This document shows positions 6,483 to 12,343 of a DNA stretch of 12,984 nt, piece by piece; positions within the stretch are counted from its first letter, which is position 1, and each line of letters starts with the position of its first letter. This DNA comes from Anaerobacillus sp. (GTDB taxonomy: Bacteria; Bacillota; Bacilli; Bacillales; Anaerobacillaceae): the NCBI GenBank assembly GCA_007118195.1, contig SKSA01000325.1:1-12984 (forward strand). The letters run 5' to 3'. The translations under genes were made by a program, and so were the position numbers. Below the pieces are notes generated by a model that worked only from the letters and a program-made list of their open reading frames with translations, was not told where the DNA came from and did not search any database.

Positions 6483-7385
6483 ATGAAAAAGAAAATCTCA
6501 ATCATTGGTGTTCCGATGGATTTAGGGCAAAGAAGGCGTGGCGTAGATATGGGGCCAAGTGCGATGCGTTATGCCAACGTACTTGAACGTCTTCAAACGC
6601 TTGATTATGAAGTACATGATCTAGGAGATATCGAAATCGGAAGACCGAGTGAGTTTGATATTATCAATGAAGATAACTTAAAGGATTTGAAAGAAGTCGT
6701 TAATGCTAATCAAAAGCTCGCTGAAGCCGTTTCAAAAATAGTTGTGAATGGTTCGTTTCCTTTAGTATTAGGTGGCGATCATAGTATTGCGATTGGAACC
6801 ATTGCAGGTGTTGCTGAACATTATAAAAACTTAGGAGTTATTTGGTACGATGCACACGGTGATTTAAATACAGGAGAAACCTCTCCATCTGGAAATATTC
6901 ATGGGATGCCATTAGCAGTAAGTTTAGGAATAGGTCACCCTTATTTAACCGGTCTAGGTGGTTACGCGCCAAAGATTCGACCTGAAAATGTCGTGATCAT
7001 CGGTGCACGTTCTTTAGATGATGGTGAAAAAGAGTTAATTCAAGAAAAAGGAATTAAAGTATATACGATGCACGAAATTGATCGCCTCGGGATGACAAAA
7101 GTAATGGAAGAGGCGATGGAATATGTAACAAATGGAACAGACGGTGTGCACTTAAGCCTTGACTTAGATGCACTCGATCCTCACGACGCGCCAGGAGTTG
7201 GTACACCTGTTTTAGGTGGAACATCTTACAGGGAAACACATTTAGCGATGGAAATGCTCGCTGAAGCAGATATTGTTACTTCAGCTGAATTTGTAGAAGT
7301 GAATCCAATTTTAGACGATAAAAATACGACAGCCACCGTTGCTGTTGCACTAATGGGTTCATTATTTGGTGAGAAACTTCTTTAA
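6483..7385 (+). CDS. rocF: Arginase RocF
   Basis: 300 residues, typical of Bacillus arginase. It hydrolyses arginine to ornithine and urea using a dinuclear Mn2+ centre. Metal-site motifs are intact: GGDHS (97-101, His100), WYDAHGDLNT (121-130, Asp123, His125, Asp127) and SLDLDALDP (225-233, Asp227, Asp229). SGNIHGMPLA (136-145) and SAEFVEVNP (267-275, with the substrate-guanidinium Glu) are also present, and the N-terminal IIGVPMDLGQRRRGVDMGPS is typical of RocF. The ATG at 6483 follows AAAGAGGT at a spacing of about 9 nt and lies 37 bp after proline dehydrogenase. It is last in the string and closes at a strong terminator. First-step enzyme encoded last and no rocE permease means arginine uptake must be encoded elsewhere. 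No urease genes are visible. Confidence 0.96.
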   Translation: MKKKISIIGVPMDLGQRRRGVDMGPSAMRYANVLERLQTLDYEVHDLGDIEIGRPSEFDIINEDNLKDLKEVVNANQKLAEAVSKIVVNGSFPLVLGGDHSIAIGTIAGVAEHYKNLGVIWYDAHGDLNTGETSPSGNIHGMPLAVSLGIGHPYLTGLGGYAPKIRPENVVIIGARSLDDGEKELIQEKGIKVYTMHEIDRLGMTKVMEEAMEYVTNGTDGVHLSLDLDALDPHDAPGVGTPVLGGTSYRETHLAMEMLAEADIVTSAEFVEVNPILDDKNTTATVAVALMGSLFGEKLL

Positions 7386-7389
7386 GGTG

Positions 7390-7445
7390 AAAAAGTGTAG
7401 AGATGTATGGTGGCTAATATGATCCACAAACCTCTACACTTTTTT
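7390..7445. terminator. Bidirectional terminator between rocF and mgtE
   Basis: AAAAAGTGTAGAG (7390-7402) and CTCTACACTTTTT (7432-7444) form a perfect 13-bp stem with a 29-nt loop that contains a further GTGG/CCAC pair. T-runs occur on both strands, and it lies between two convergent genes. Confidence 0.9.
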
Positions 7446-7473
7446 AGGTGAGCTCCTGCGCCTTGAACTTTTC

Positions 7474-8814
7474 TTATAAATAACTTAAAAACATCGTTGC
7501 AAAGCTAAAATAAATGATTAGGGAAAAAATGTCATTTAATGTTGTAATCAGTGGCCCAGAGGCAACAGCTGGGTCGACCCCGAAACGATATAATGTTAAC
7601 GGAATAATTGTTCCGGCTAGAGTACCGATAATTAAAGTTAATACTAAAGAGCCCCCAACTACCAAGGCGATTTCTGCGTCAATCCATACAAAAGCAATAA
7701 TCGCAATTAATAGTCCACAAGTAATCCCTATAATTACTCCTACATTTAGTTCTCTAGAAATCAGTTTAATAACTGTTTTTTTGTTTAAGTCGTGGCTAAT
7801 AAGTCCACGTACGACAACGGCTAATGATTGTGTACCAGTATTACCTGTCATTCCAGCAATTAATGGCATGAAAAATACTAGGGCGACAGCAGCTTCTAAC
7901 GTCTCTTCATAGCTAGCGATAATACTTCCAGAAATCAAACCAATGAACAATAATAAAATTAACCACGGTAAACGACGGTACGATGCTGTTGTCGCCTTCG
8001 TATTAAAATCAATGTCTTTACCTGAAGCAGAAAGCTTTTCAATATCTTCATTTGCCTCACGAATAACAACGTCGAGGACATCATCAACGGTGACAATTCC
8101 TAACAGTTTTTGATTGTCATCGACGACAGGGACAGCGACAAAGTCATATCGTTCAATAAGCTGAGCTACATCTTCTTGGTCCATATCTACAGGTACTGAA
8201 ATAACACGATTAAACATAATATCGCTAATTTTTTCATGGAGATCACCTAAAAGTAGATCGCGGTATGAAACCACGCCAACAAGCTCTTTATTGTCATTAA
8301 TTACATATAAATAATAAATGGTATGGTTCATTTCAGCAAAATCTTTTAGCTTGTCCACTGCATTTCGAACGGTATAGTCCTCTTTTATCCAAACAAATTG
8401 GTTGGTCATGAGTCCACCAGCAGTTTCTGGCGAATAGGTCATTAAGTTTTTTACATAAGTAGAATCCTCGGCTCTCATTGCCGCTAAATATTCCTCGATT
8501 TTTTCAACTGAAAGTTCAGCCAACAAGTCAGCAAGGTCGTCATTTTCCATTAAGTCCATAACTTTAGATGACTTCTCAATACCGAGGCGGTGGAGAATTT
8601 CAATTTGTAAGTCACTATCAAGCTCTTGAATGAGGTCAGCAATTTGTTGTGGTGCTAAATATAAAAGAAACTTAAAATGATGTTTTTGAGGAAGGTTTCG
8701 ATATAACTGAGCGATGTCATAAGGTTGTAATTCGTCAATAACGTTTTGGAAAGCTTCCTTTTTTGTTTCTTTTAAGTGCTTGATAATAAGAACCATAAGT
8801 TGATCTTCTGTCAT
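7474..8814 (-). CDS. mgtE: Magnesium transporter/channel MgtE
   Basis: 446 residues, full length for MgtE. The cytoplasmic N domain (about 1-130; repeated helical leucine-rich segments, DLADLLAELSVEKIEEYL) is followed by two CBS domains (about 135-255; MTYSPETAGGLMT opens the first, IMFNRVISVPVD the second), a linker helix and five membrane segments (about 283-446). The pore segment PLIAGMTGNTGTQS (317-330) and PLITTLND (421-428, with the Mg2+-site Asp428) are intact. MgtE is a Mg2+-gated channel: the N and CBS domains sense cytoplasmic Mg2+ and close the pore. The start has AAGGAAGTG close upstream. B. subtilis mgtE is controlled by an M-box riboswitch; none is recognisable in the ~145-nt leader here. 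It is convergent with rocF and divergent from the rhodanese lipoprotein gene. Confidence 0.95.
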   Translation of the reverse strand: MTEDQLMVLIIKHLKETKKEAFQNVIDELQPYDIAQLYRNLPQKHHFKFLLYLAPQQIADLIQELDSDLQIEILHRLGIEKSSKVMDLMENDDLADLLAELSVEKIEEYLAAMRAEDSTYVKNLMTYSPETAGGLMTNQFVWIKEDYTVRNAVDKLKDFAEMNHTIYYLYVINDNKELVGVVSYRDLLLGDLHEKISDIMFNRVISVPVDMDQEDVAQLIERYDFVAVPVVDDNQKLLGIVTVDDVLDVVIREANEDIEKLSASGKDIDFNTKATTASYRRLPWLILLLFIGLISGSIIASYEETLEAAVALVFFMPLIAGMTGNTGTQSLAVVVRGLISHDLNKKTVIKLISRELNVGVIIGITCGLLIAIIAFVWIDAEIALVVGGSLVLTLIIGTLAGTIIPLTLYRFGVDPAVASGPLITTLNDIFSLIIYFSFATMFLSYL

Positions 8815-8965
8815 AATAACACTTCCTTAAATTCCGAATCAGATAAAAGATAAATTAGTAAATCTTGTAATGCTCTTCAAGTCCCTAAGTAACAGACTAT
8901 AAAAAAAAAACCAATTAGTAAATAAAGAATTAGTGATTTTATTAACTTTCCTTAAATGATCATAA

Positions 8966-8993
8966 AGTATAATTGTTTTTGAAAGAAATACAA
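8966..8993 (-). promoter_or_regulatory. Candidate sigma-A promoter of mgtE
   Basis: Minus-strand TTGTAT (8993-8988), a 16-bp spacer, then TATACT (8971-8966). It would give an mgtE leader of about 145 nt that includes a T10 tract (8910-8901) and repeated ACTAATT motifs. The -35 is weak. Confidence 0.4.
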
Positions 8994-9002
8994 ACTTTCC
9001 AA

Positions 9003-9030
9003 TGAACAAAAACATTATTTGTATTATAAT
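9003..9030 (+). promoter_or_regulatory. Candidate sigma-A promoter of the rhodanese lipoprotein gene
   Basis: Perfect -10 TATAAT (9025-9030) with TGAACA (9003-9008, 4/6) 16 bp upstream. Transcription would begin near 9037, a few bases before the G/C-tract dyad at 9042-9060. It lies back to back with the mgtE promoter candidate. Confidence 0.6.
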
Positions 9031-9041
9031 AAAAGTTGTAA

Positions 9042-9060
9042 CGATACCTATAGGGGCATA
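9042..9060. promoter_or_regulatory. Possible CsoR/CstR-family operator before the rhodanese gene
   Basis: CGATACCTATAGGGGCATA has a perfect CCTATAGG core flanked by AT-rich arms. This C-tract/G-tract layout resembles ATACC...GG(T)AT operators of the CsoR family. It covers about +6 to +24 of the predicted transcript, where a repressor would block. A CstR-like repressor gene lies 3.3 kb away (12344). The link is inferred. Confidence 0.35.
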
Positions 9061-9074
9061 AACAGGAGGGGAAA

Positions 9075-9473
9075 ATGAGAAAAGCATTAAATTTTTTAGC
9101 GAGCGGATTTTTATTACTGATTTTTATTACTGGATGTACTGAAGGGGAAGCAAGCATTGGGCAAATGCACGTTAACGATATCCTTGAAAGGATGGCTCAA
9201 TCAGAGGAGACAGGTGATGGCGCCGTCTATATCGATGTTAGAGAGGTTCATGAATATGACGATGCCTACATCGAAGGGTTTATCAACTACCCGTTAAGTA
9301 ATCTCGAAGAAACGTTTCGTGACTTACCAAAGGATAAAGAAATTATCATTATATGCCGCAGTGGTAACCGCAGTATGCAAGCAGCGTCGCTCTTAAAGCA
9401 AAATGGCTTTGATCAAGTGACGAACGTTCAAGGAGCAATGGTAGAATGGCAAGGAGAGACTAGTTCAAAATAA
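9075..9473 (+). CDS. Rhodanese-domain lipoprotein (predicted sulfurtransferase, outer face of membrane)
   Basis: 132 residues. A short signal peptide (MRKALNFLASGFLLLIF) ends in lipobox ITGC, so Cys21 should be lipidated and the protein anchored outside the membrane. The rest is a single rhodanese domain (about 30-128): VYIDVREVHEYDDAYIEGFINYPL near its start and the active-site loop CRSGNRS (94-100) with the persulfide-carrying Cys94. The domain is complete and catalytic-type. Single-domain rhodaneses move sulfane sulfur between thiols or from thiosulfate; the substrate cannot be read from sequence. The ATG follows an exact AGGAGG at short spacing. It is a single gene between mgtE (divergent) and the oxidase operon (convergent), ended by repeat copy B. 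A G/C-tract dyad in its leader and a persulfide-sensor-like repressor gene nearby hint at control by reactive sulfur. Confidence 0.9.
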   Translation: MRKALNFLASGFLLLIFITGCTEGEASIGQMHVNDILERMAQSEETGDGAVYIDVREVHEYDDAYIEGFINYPLSNLEETFRDLPKDKEIIIICRSGNRSMQAASLLKQNGFDQVTNVQGAMVEWQGETSSK

Positions 9474-9482
9474 AAAGCATTA

Positions 9483-9604
9483 AAAGGGCTGCCCCAAAAA
9501 AAGTGTCAGACACCGTTAGGTACCTAAATATAGACGTTAAATCTGTATGTCTATATTTAGTAGTTTTACCTGGTGTCAGACACTTATGGGACTGCCCTTT
9601 TTTT
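9483..9604. repeat. Palindromic intergenic repeat, copy B, doubling as bidirectional terminator
   Basis: Same family and orientation as 3982-4100. Outer arms AAAGGGCTGCCCC (9483-9495) and GGGACTGCCCTTT (9588-9600) pair at 11 of 13 positions and are followed by a T-run, so this copy has terminator form for the rhodanese gene and, on the other strand, for the oxidase operon. AAGTGTCAGACACC (9501-9514) pairs with GGTGTCAGACACTT (9572-9585), and CTAAATATAGAC (9524-9535) with GTCTATATTTAG (9549-9560) perfectly. Each GTGTCAGACAC is itself palindromic. Confidence 0.88.
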
Positions 9605-9666
9605 ATTTTGCTATAGATTTCAGGTCATAAGCGTAAATAACTTACTCGCGTAGTATACCAGTCCGA

Positions 9667-11367
9667 TTATTTGATAAGGTAATCAAACGTTGGTGATCCT
9701 GGAGGTGCGTTAACGATCATATCGTAAATAGGAATTGTGTATGCAAATAAAATTAATACGATTGCAATACCAATCCATAGTTTCCAATTTTCAAAGACTT
9801 TCGGTGTTTCTGAAGCATCTTCTGCTGGCTCACTAATTGGGAATTCAGTGTCACCTTTAGGTGCTAACCAAGTCATATAAATGAAGTTATAAAACATCAT
9901 TACAGCAGCTACGAATAAAATAACGCCACCGATCGCAATGGTAATATAGTTCGTGAAAATCCCTTCAAACCAAACTAATGCATCTGGGTGGTTTTGATAG
10001 GTTGTATAAGCAGTACGACGGGGAGCTCCTAAAAGTCCAATTAAATGCATACCACCAGACATAAAGAACATACCAATTGCCCATAGCCATGTTTGTACCA
10101 TACCTAAGCGGTTCAAAAATGGAGTGAATTTTCTACCAGTTAAATGTGGAATTAACCAATAGGAAATACCAAAGAACGTAAGTAAAACGGTTGAGCCAAC
10201 AGTTAAGTGGAAATGCCCAACTACCCAAAGCGTGTTGTGAATCACCGCATTCATTTGAAAACTTGCATTAATAATTCCGCCGGCCCCTGCAGGGATAAAG
10301 ATAATCATACCCATAAACGGAGCGAAGAAACGTACATCCTTCCAAGGTAGTTTATGCAACCAGTAAAAGATACCTGTACCACCTTTAGCACGGCCTGTTT
10401 GCTCGAACGTACCAAAAATAGAGAAAGCAGTCATTAATGATGGAACGATGACAACGAAAGTTAGTAATGTTTGAATGAATTTCCACATATGAGAAATCCC
10501 AGCTTCCATTAATTGATGGTGAAACCCTACTGGGATTGAGAATAATAAGAATAATACGAAAGCCATACGAGCGAGAGAGTCACTAAATAACTTTCCACCA
10601 ATGATCTTTGGTATTGAAACATACCAAGCAATATAAGCTGGTAATAACCAGAAATAAACAAGAGGATGTCCGAAATACCAGAATAACGTACGACTTAATA
10701 AAACGTTAATTTCATCTGTAAGTCCAAACGCCCAAGGGATCATTTGTAGTAATACCGTAACGGCAACCCCTAAACAAGCGATAATCCATAAAACAATTGT
10801 TGCAACTGTCATGTAACCAAATAACGGTGTCCGCTCGCCTTTATGCGCTTTTTTCCAGCTAAAATAATGCGCAAGAAGTGCTGCTCCACTAATCCAACTA
10901 CCAACAACGAACAGTGTTAAACCGACATAATATAGTGGGTGTGCTGTTAATGGTGCGTAAAAAGTATAAAGAACAGAGGCCTCATTTAAAATAATGAGTA
11001 CTGCTGCTAAAAGTGTACCGATCGTTAATACAATAAAACCAGTCCAGCTTAGCTTACGAAGTCGATCACTGAAAGCTCCGTGAGTTCGACTCATCCCAGC
11101 AAATAGAAATGCAAATATAAAATAAGTTGTAAATACTAGTGCAAGTAAAACTCCGTGAGCTGTTAAAATTTGATAATAACCGAGCCAGCTAGGAAGTTCA
11201 ATCATGCCCCCTCTTACTAAACCTTGCAGGAGACCGGCAATCGCGCCGACTAGAAAAGCAGAAAATGCGATATATATGTGAGCCATGCTTAAGGCAGCAT
11301 CTTTTGGTGCTACTCTAACATCTAAATCTGAACTATATTCTTCGACTCTTAATGCTGAATTTTTCAT
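9667..11367 (-). CDS. cbaA: Cytochrome c oxidase subunit I, B-type (ba3-like)
   Basis: 566 residues, about 13 membrane helices, the size of ba3-type subunit I (CbaA). It is the catalytic subunit that reduces O2 to water and pumps protons. Metal ligands are all present: low-spin haem His71 (TAHGV) and His387, high-spin haem His385 (WVVGHFHLT, 381-389), CuB ligands His234 (GHPLVYFW, with cross-linked Tyr238) and His283-His284 (GFHHQLME). The spacing His-Pro-Leu-Val-Tyr and the lack of the A-type D-channel signature place it in the B family, which generally has high O2 affinity. The N-terminal ~25 residues are cytoplasmic and hydrophilic. Its ATG overlaps the subunit II stop by 4 bp (ATGA, 11367-11364), implying translational coupling. 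No subunit III or haem A synthesis gene is visible. The operon ends at repeat copy B. Confidence 0.95.
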   Translation of the reverse strand: MKNSALRVEEYSSDLDVRVAPKDAALSMAHIYIAFSAFLVGAIAGLLQGLVRGGMIELPSWLGYYQILTAHGVLLALVFTTYFIFAFLFAGMSRTHGAFSDRLRKLSWTGFIVLTIGTLLAAVLIILNEASVLYTFYAPLTAHPLYYVGLTLFVVGSWISGAALLAHYFSWKKAHKGERTPLFGYMTVATIVLWIIACLGVAVTVLLQMIPWAFGLTDEINVLLSRTLFWYFGHPLVYFWLLPAYIAWYVSIPKIIGGKLFSDSLARMAFVLFLLFSIPVGFHHQLMEAGISHMWKFIQTLLTFVVIVPSLMTAFSIFGTFEQTGRAKGGTGIFYWLHKLPWKDVRFFAPFMGMIIFIPAGAGGIINASFQMNAVIHNTLWVVGHFHLTVGSTVLLTFFGISYWLIPHLTGRKFTPFLNRLGMVQTWLWAIGMFFMSGGMHLIGLLGAPRRTAYTTYQNHPDALVWFEGIFTNYITIAIGGVILFVAAVMMFYNFIYMTWLAPKGDTEFPISEPAEDASETPKVFENWKLWIGIAIVLILFAYTIPIYDMIVNAPPGSPTFDYLIK

Positions 11368-11834
11368 TCGACCACCTCAATTGTCATTTGCATATGATGA
11401 TGACCCGTACCACAATACTCATTACATAAAACGAGATAAGTACCAGGCTCTGTAAAGGTATGCTCAGCCATATTTATATGACCAGGAGTTACCATGAAGT
11501 TTACGTTTGTATTCGGAATAGTAAATGAGTGAACAACGTCAGAGCTCGTTACATGAAAGCGAACTGTCGACCCAACTGGAACTTCAATCTTATTAGGTTG
11601 ATAAGTAAAAGCCATGGCGATAATGTTTGCTTGATAAGTAGTTTCATCAATTTGACGTAAACCAGGCTCATCGAATGGTGCCTCGCTTCTTACGTTTTGT
11701 GGATCCACTTTAGCCATATGACTTGGTGGTTGATGCCCCATAGCAAATGCGCTCACGCCCAAAACAGTTAAAAATATAATAAGTGAGCCAATGCCAAATG
11801 TTAACCAAATTTTTTCATAACGATGTAAATGCAT
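11364..11834 (-). CDS. cbaB: Cytochrome c oxidase subunit II, ba3-type, CuA protein
   Basis: 156 residues, the short form seen in ba3 oxidases: one N-terminal membrane helix (about 9-32) and an extracytoplasmic cupredoxin domain. The CuA site is complete: His102 (VVHSFTIP), Cys137 and Cys141 (CNEYC), His145 and Met148 (CGTGHHHMQM). It receives electrons from cytochrome c and passes them to the low-spin haem of subunit I. The ATG at 11834 is preceded by GGGAGGGGG at slightly long spacing (about 12 nt), 23 bp after the small membrane peptide. The stop overlaps the subunit I start. Without the second N-terminal helix of A-type subunit II, it agrees with the B-type call for subunit I. Confidence 0.94.
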   Translation of the reverse strand: MHLHRYEKIWLTFGIGSLIIFLTVLGVSAFAMGHQPPSHMAKVDPQNVRSEAPFDEPGLRQIDETTYQANIIAMAFTYQPNKIEVPVGSTVRFHVTSSDVVHSFTIPNTNVNFMVTPGHINMAEHTFTEPGTYLVLCNEYCGTGHHHMQMTIEVVE

Positions 11835-11857
11835 AAAATAATTCCCCCTCCCGAGTG

Positions 11858-12019
11858 TTACATTCTATTTAAGAATAAAAAGAAAATAGCAGACCAAGAT
11901 AATACGATAAACAAACCGATGGACATCGTGAATATAAATGTTCCTTTTAACGAAGATGAATCAGTTTCCGTAGGAACATGTTTTTTGTTTGTTTCAAGGT
12001 TTGCGTTATTTTTAGACAT
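11858..12019 (-). CDS. 53-residue single-helix membrane peptide, probable oxidase subunit IIa
   Basis: A short gene on the minus strand, first in the oxidase operon. Translated it reads MSKNNANLETNKKHVPTETD, then SSSLKG, then one hydrophobic helix (about 27-49, TFIFTMSIGLFIVLSWSAIF), ending FLFLNRM. AAGGAGGG lies 7 nt before the ATG, one of the best ribosome binding sites in the window, and the stop is 23 bp before subunit II. ba3 oxidases carry a one-helix subunit IIa that replaces the missing first helix of subunit II; size, topology and position all fit. The hydrophilic N terminus is longer than in the 34-residue Thermus peptide. The call rests on context and topology rather than on a catalytic motif. 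Confidence 0.8.
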   Translation of the reverse strand: MSKNNANLETNKKHVPTETDSSSLKGTFIFTMSIGLFIVLSWSAIFFLFLNRM

Positions 12020-12031
12020 GTAATACCCTCC

Positions 12032-12043
12032 TTATCATGATAA
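12032..12043. promoter_or_regulatory. 12-bp palindrome in the oxidase leader
   Basis: TTATCATGATAA is exactly self-complementary and lies between the proximal promoter and the ribosome binding site of the 53-residue gene. It recalls the GATAA half-sites of Fur/PerR boxes but is too short for a full one. Confidence 0.3.
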
Positions 12044-12064
12044 TTAAGACCCCCATAGATACAT

Positions 12065-12093
12065 AATATAGGATGAAAAGTATATATTTTCAA
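12065..12093 (-). promoter_or_regulatory. Proximal sigma-A promoter of the oxidase operon
   Basis: Minus-strand TTGAAA (12093-12088), a 17-bp spacer, then TATATT (12070-12065). Both boxes are near consensus with ideal spacing, giving a start near 12058 and a ~40-nt leader that begins with a CTATGGGGGTC stretch. Confidence 0.65.
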
Positions 12094-12183
12094 AAAAATA
12101 TGAAAATACGGTGACAGTTTTAAACGTTAATTCGTTATAAAACATAAAAGTAGTAGAAAGAGTAGAAACTTAATTCTATTACT

Positions 12184-12225
12184 ATTATATAGAGTTAAAA
12201 CTTAAATTCTGTGACAAAAGTCACA
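12184..12225 (-). promoter_or_regulatory. Fnr/Crp-family box (12210-12225) with class-II-spaced distal promoter for the oxidase operon
   Basis: TGTGACAAAAGTCACA is an exact TGTGA-N6-TCACA dyad, the consensus for Fnr of B. subtilis and for Crp-family proteins. On the minus strand a perfect -10 TATAAT lies at 12189-12184, giving a start near 12177 and placing the dyad centre (12217.5) at about -40.5 to -41.5, the class II activator position. No good -35 box is present, as expected for an activator-dependent promoter. The transcript would enter the oxidase genes after a ~158-nt leader. The regulator itself is not in the window. Confidence 0.6.
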
Positions 12226-12255
12226 TTTCAAGTGAATTGAAATCGATAAATTACG

Positions 12256-12285
12256 TTGCTTTTCAGTGGGAGCATATCATAAAAT
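12256..12285 (+). promoter_or_regulatory. Candidate promoter of the cstR-like gene
   Basis: TTGCTT (12256-12261), an 18-bp spacer, TAAAAT (12280-12285). It would start near 12292, leaving about 50 nt of leader. The -35 is weak and the call is tentative. Confidence 0.35.
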
Positions 12286-12343
12286 AAAGGTAGTAATTGT
12301 CGGATTTAGGATGATGAAATAAAAAACTTATGGGGGAATTAGA

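Larger units (their letters stand above)
12020..12343. other. Gene-free divergent control region between oxidase operon and cstR-like gene
   Basis: 324 bp without a credible gene. Contents from left to right: 12-bp palindrome (12032-12043), proximal oxidase promoter (12065-12093), AT-rich stretch, distal oxidase promoter with Fnr-type box (12184-12225), an adjoining inverted repeat ATTTCAA-N5-TTGAAAT (12225-12243), and a weak rightward promoter (12256-12285). Confidence 0.7.

Noticed and set aside
8815..9074. M-box magnesium riboswitch before mgtE
   Set aside because: No conserved M-box core or strong stem array could be found by eye in the minus-strand leader.
8839..9157. Minus-strand frames upstream of mgtE (82 and 65 residues)
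   Set aside because: Low-complexity AT-rich translations without ribosome binding sites, overlapping promoters and the start of the rhodanese gene.
3982..9604. CRISPR-like pair of GTGTCAGACAC repeats
   Set aside because: The two ~118-bp units are 5.4 kb apart, palindromic throughout and without spacers; they fit an intergenic repeat family.
9667..11367. A-type (aa3) cytochrome oxidase subunit I
   Set aside because: Sequence around His234-Tyr238, the length, the short one-helix subunit II and the small subunit all fit the B (ba3) family.
11829..12023. 64-residue frame on the plus strand over the start of the oxidase operon
   Set aside because: No ribosome binding site and no recognisable composition. 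The opposite strand holds a 53-codon membrane peptide with a strong Shine-Dalgarno and operon spacing, so this is its shadow.
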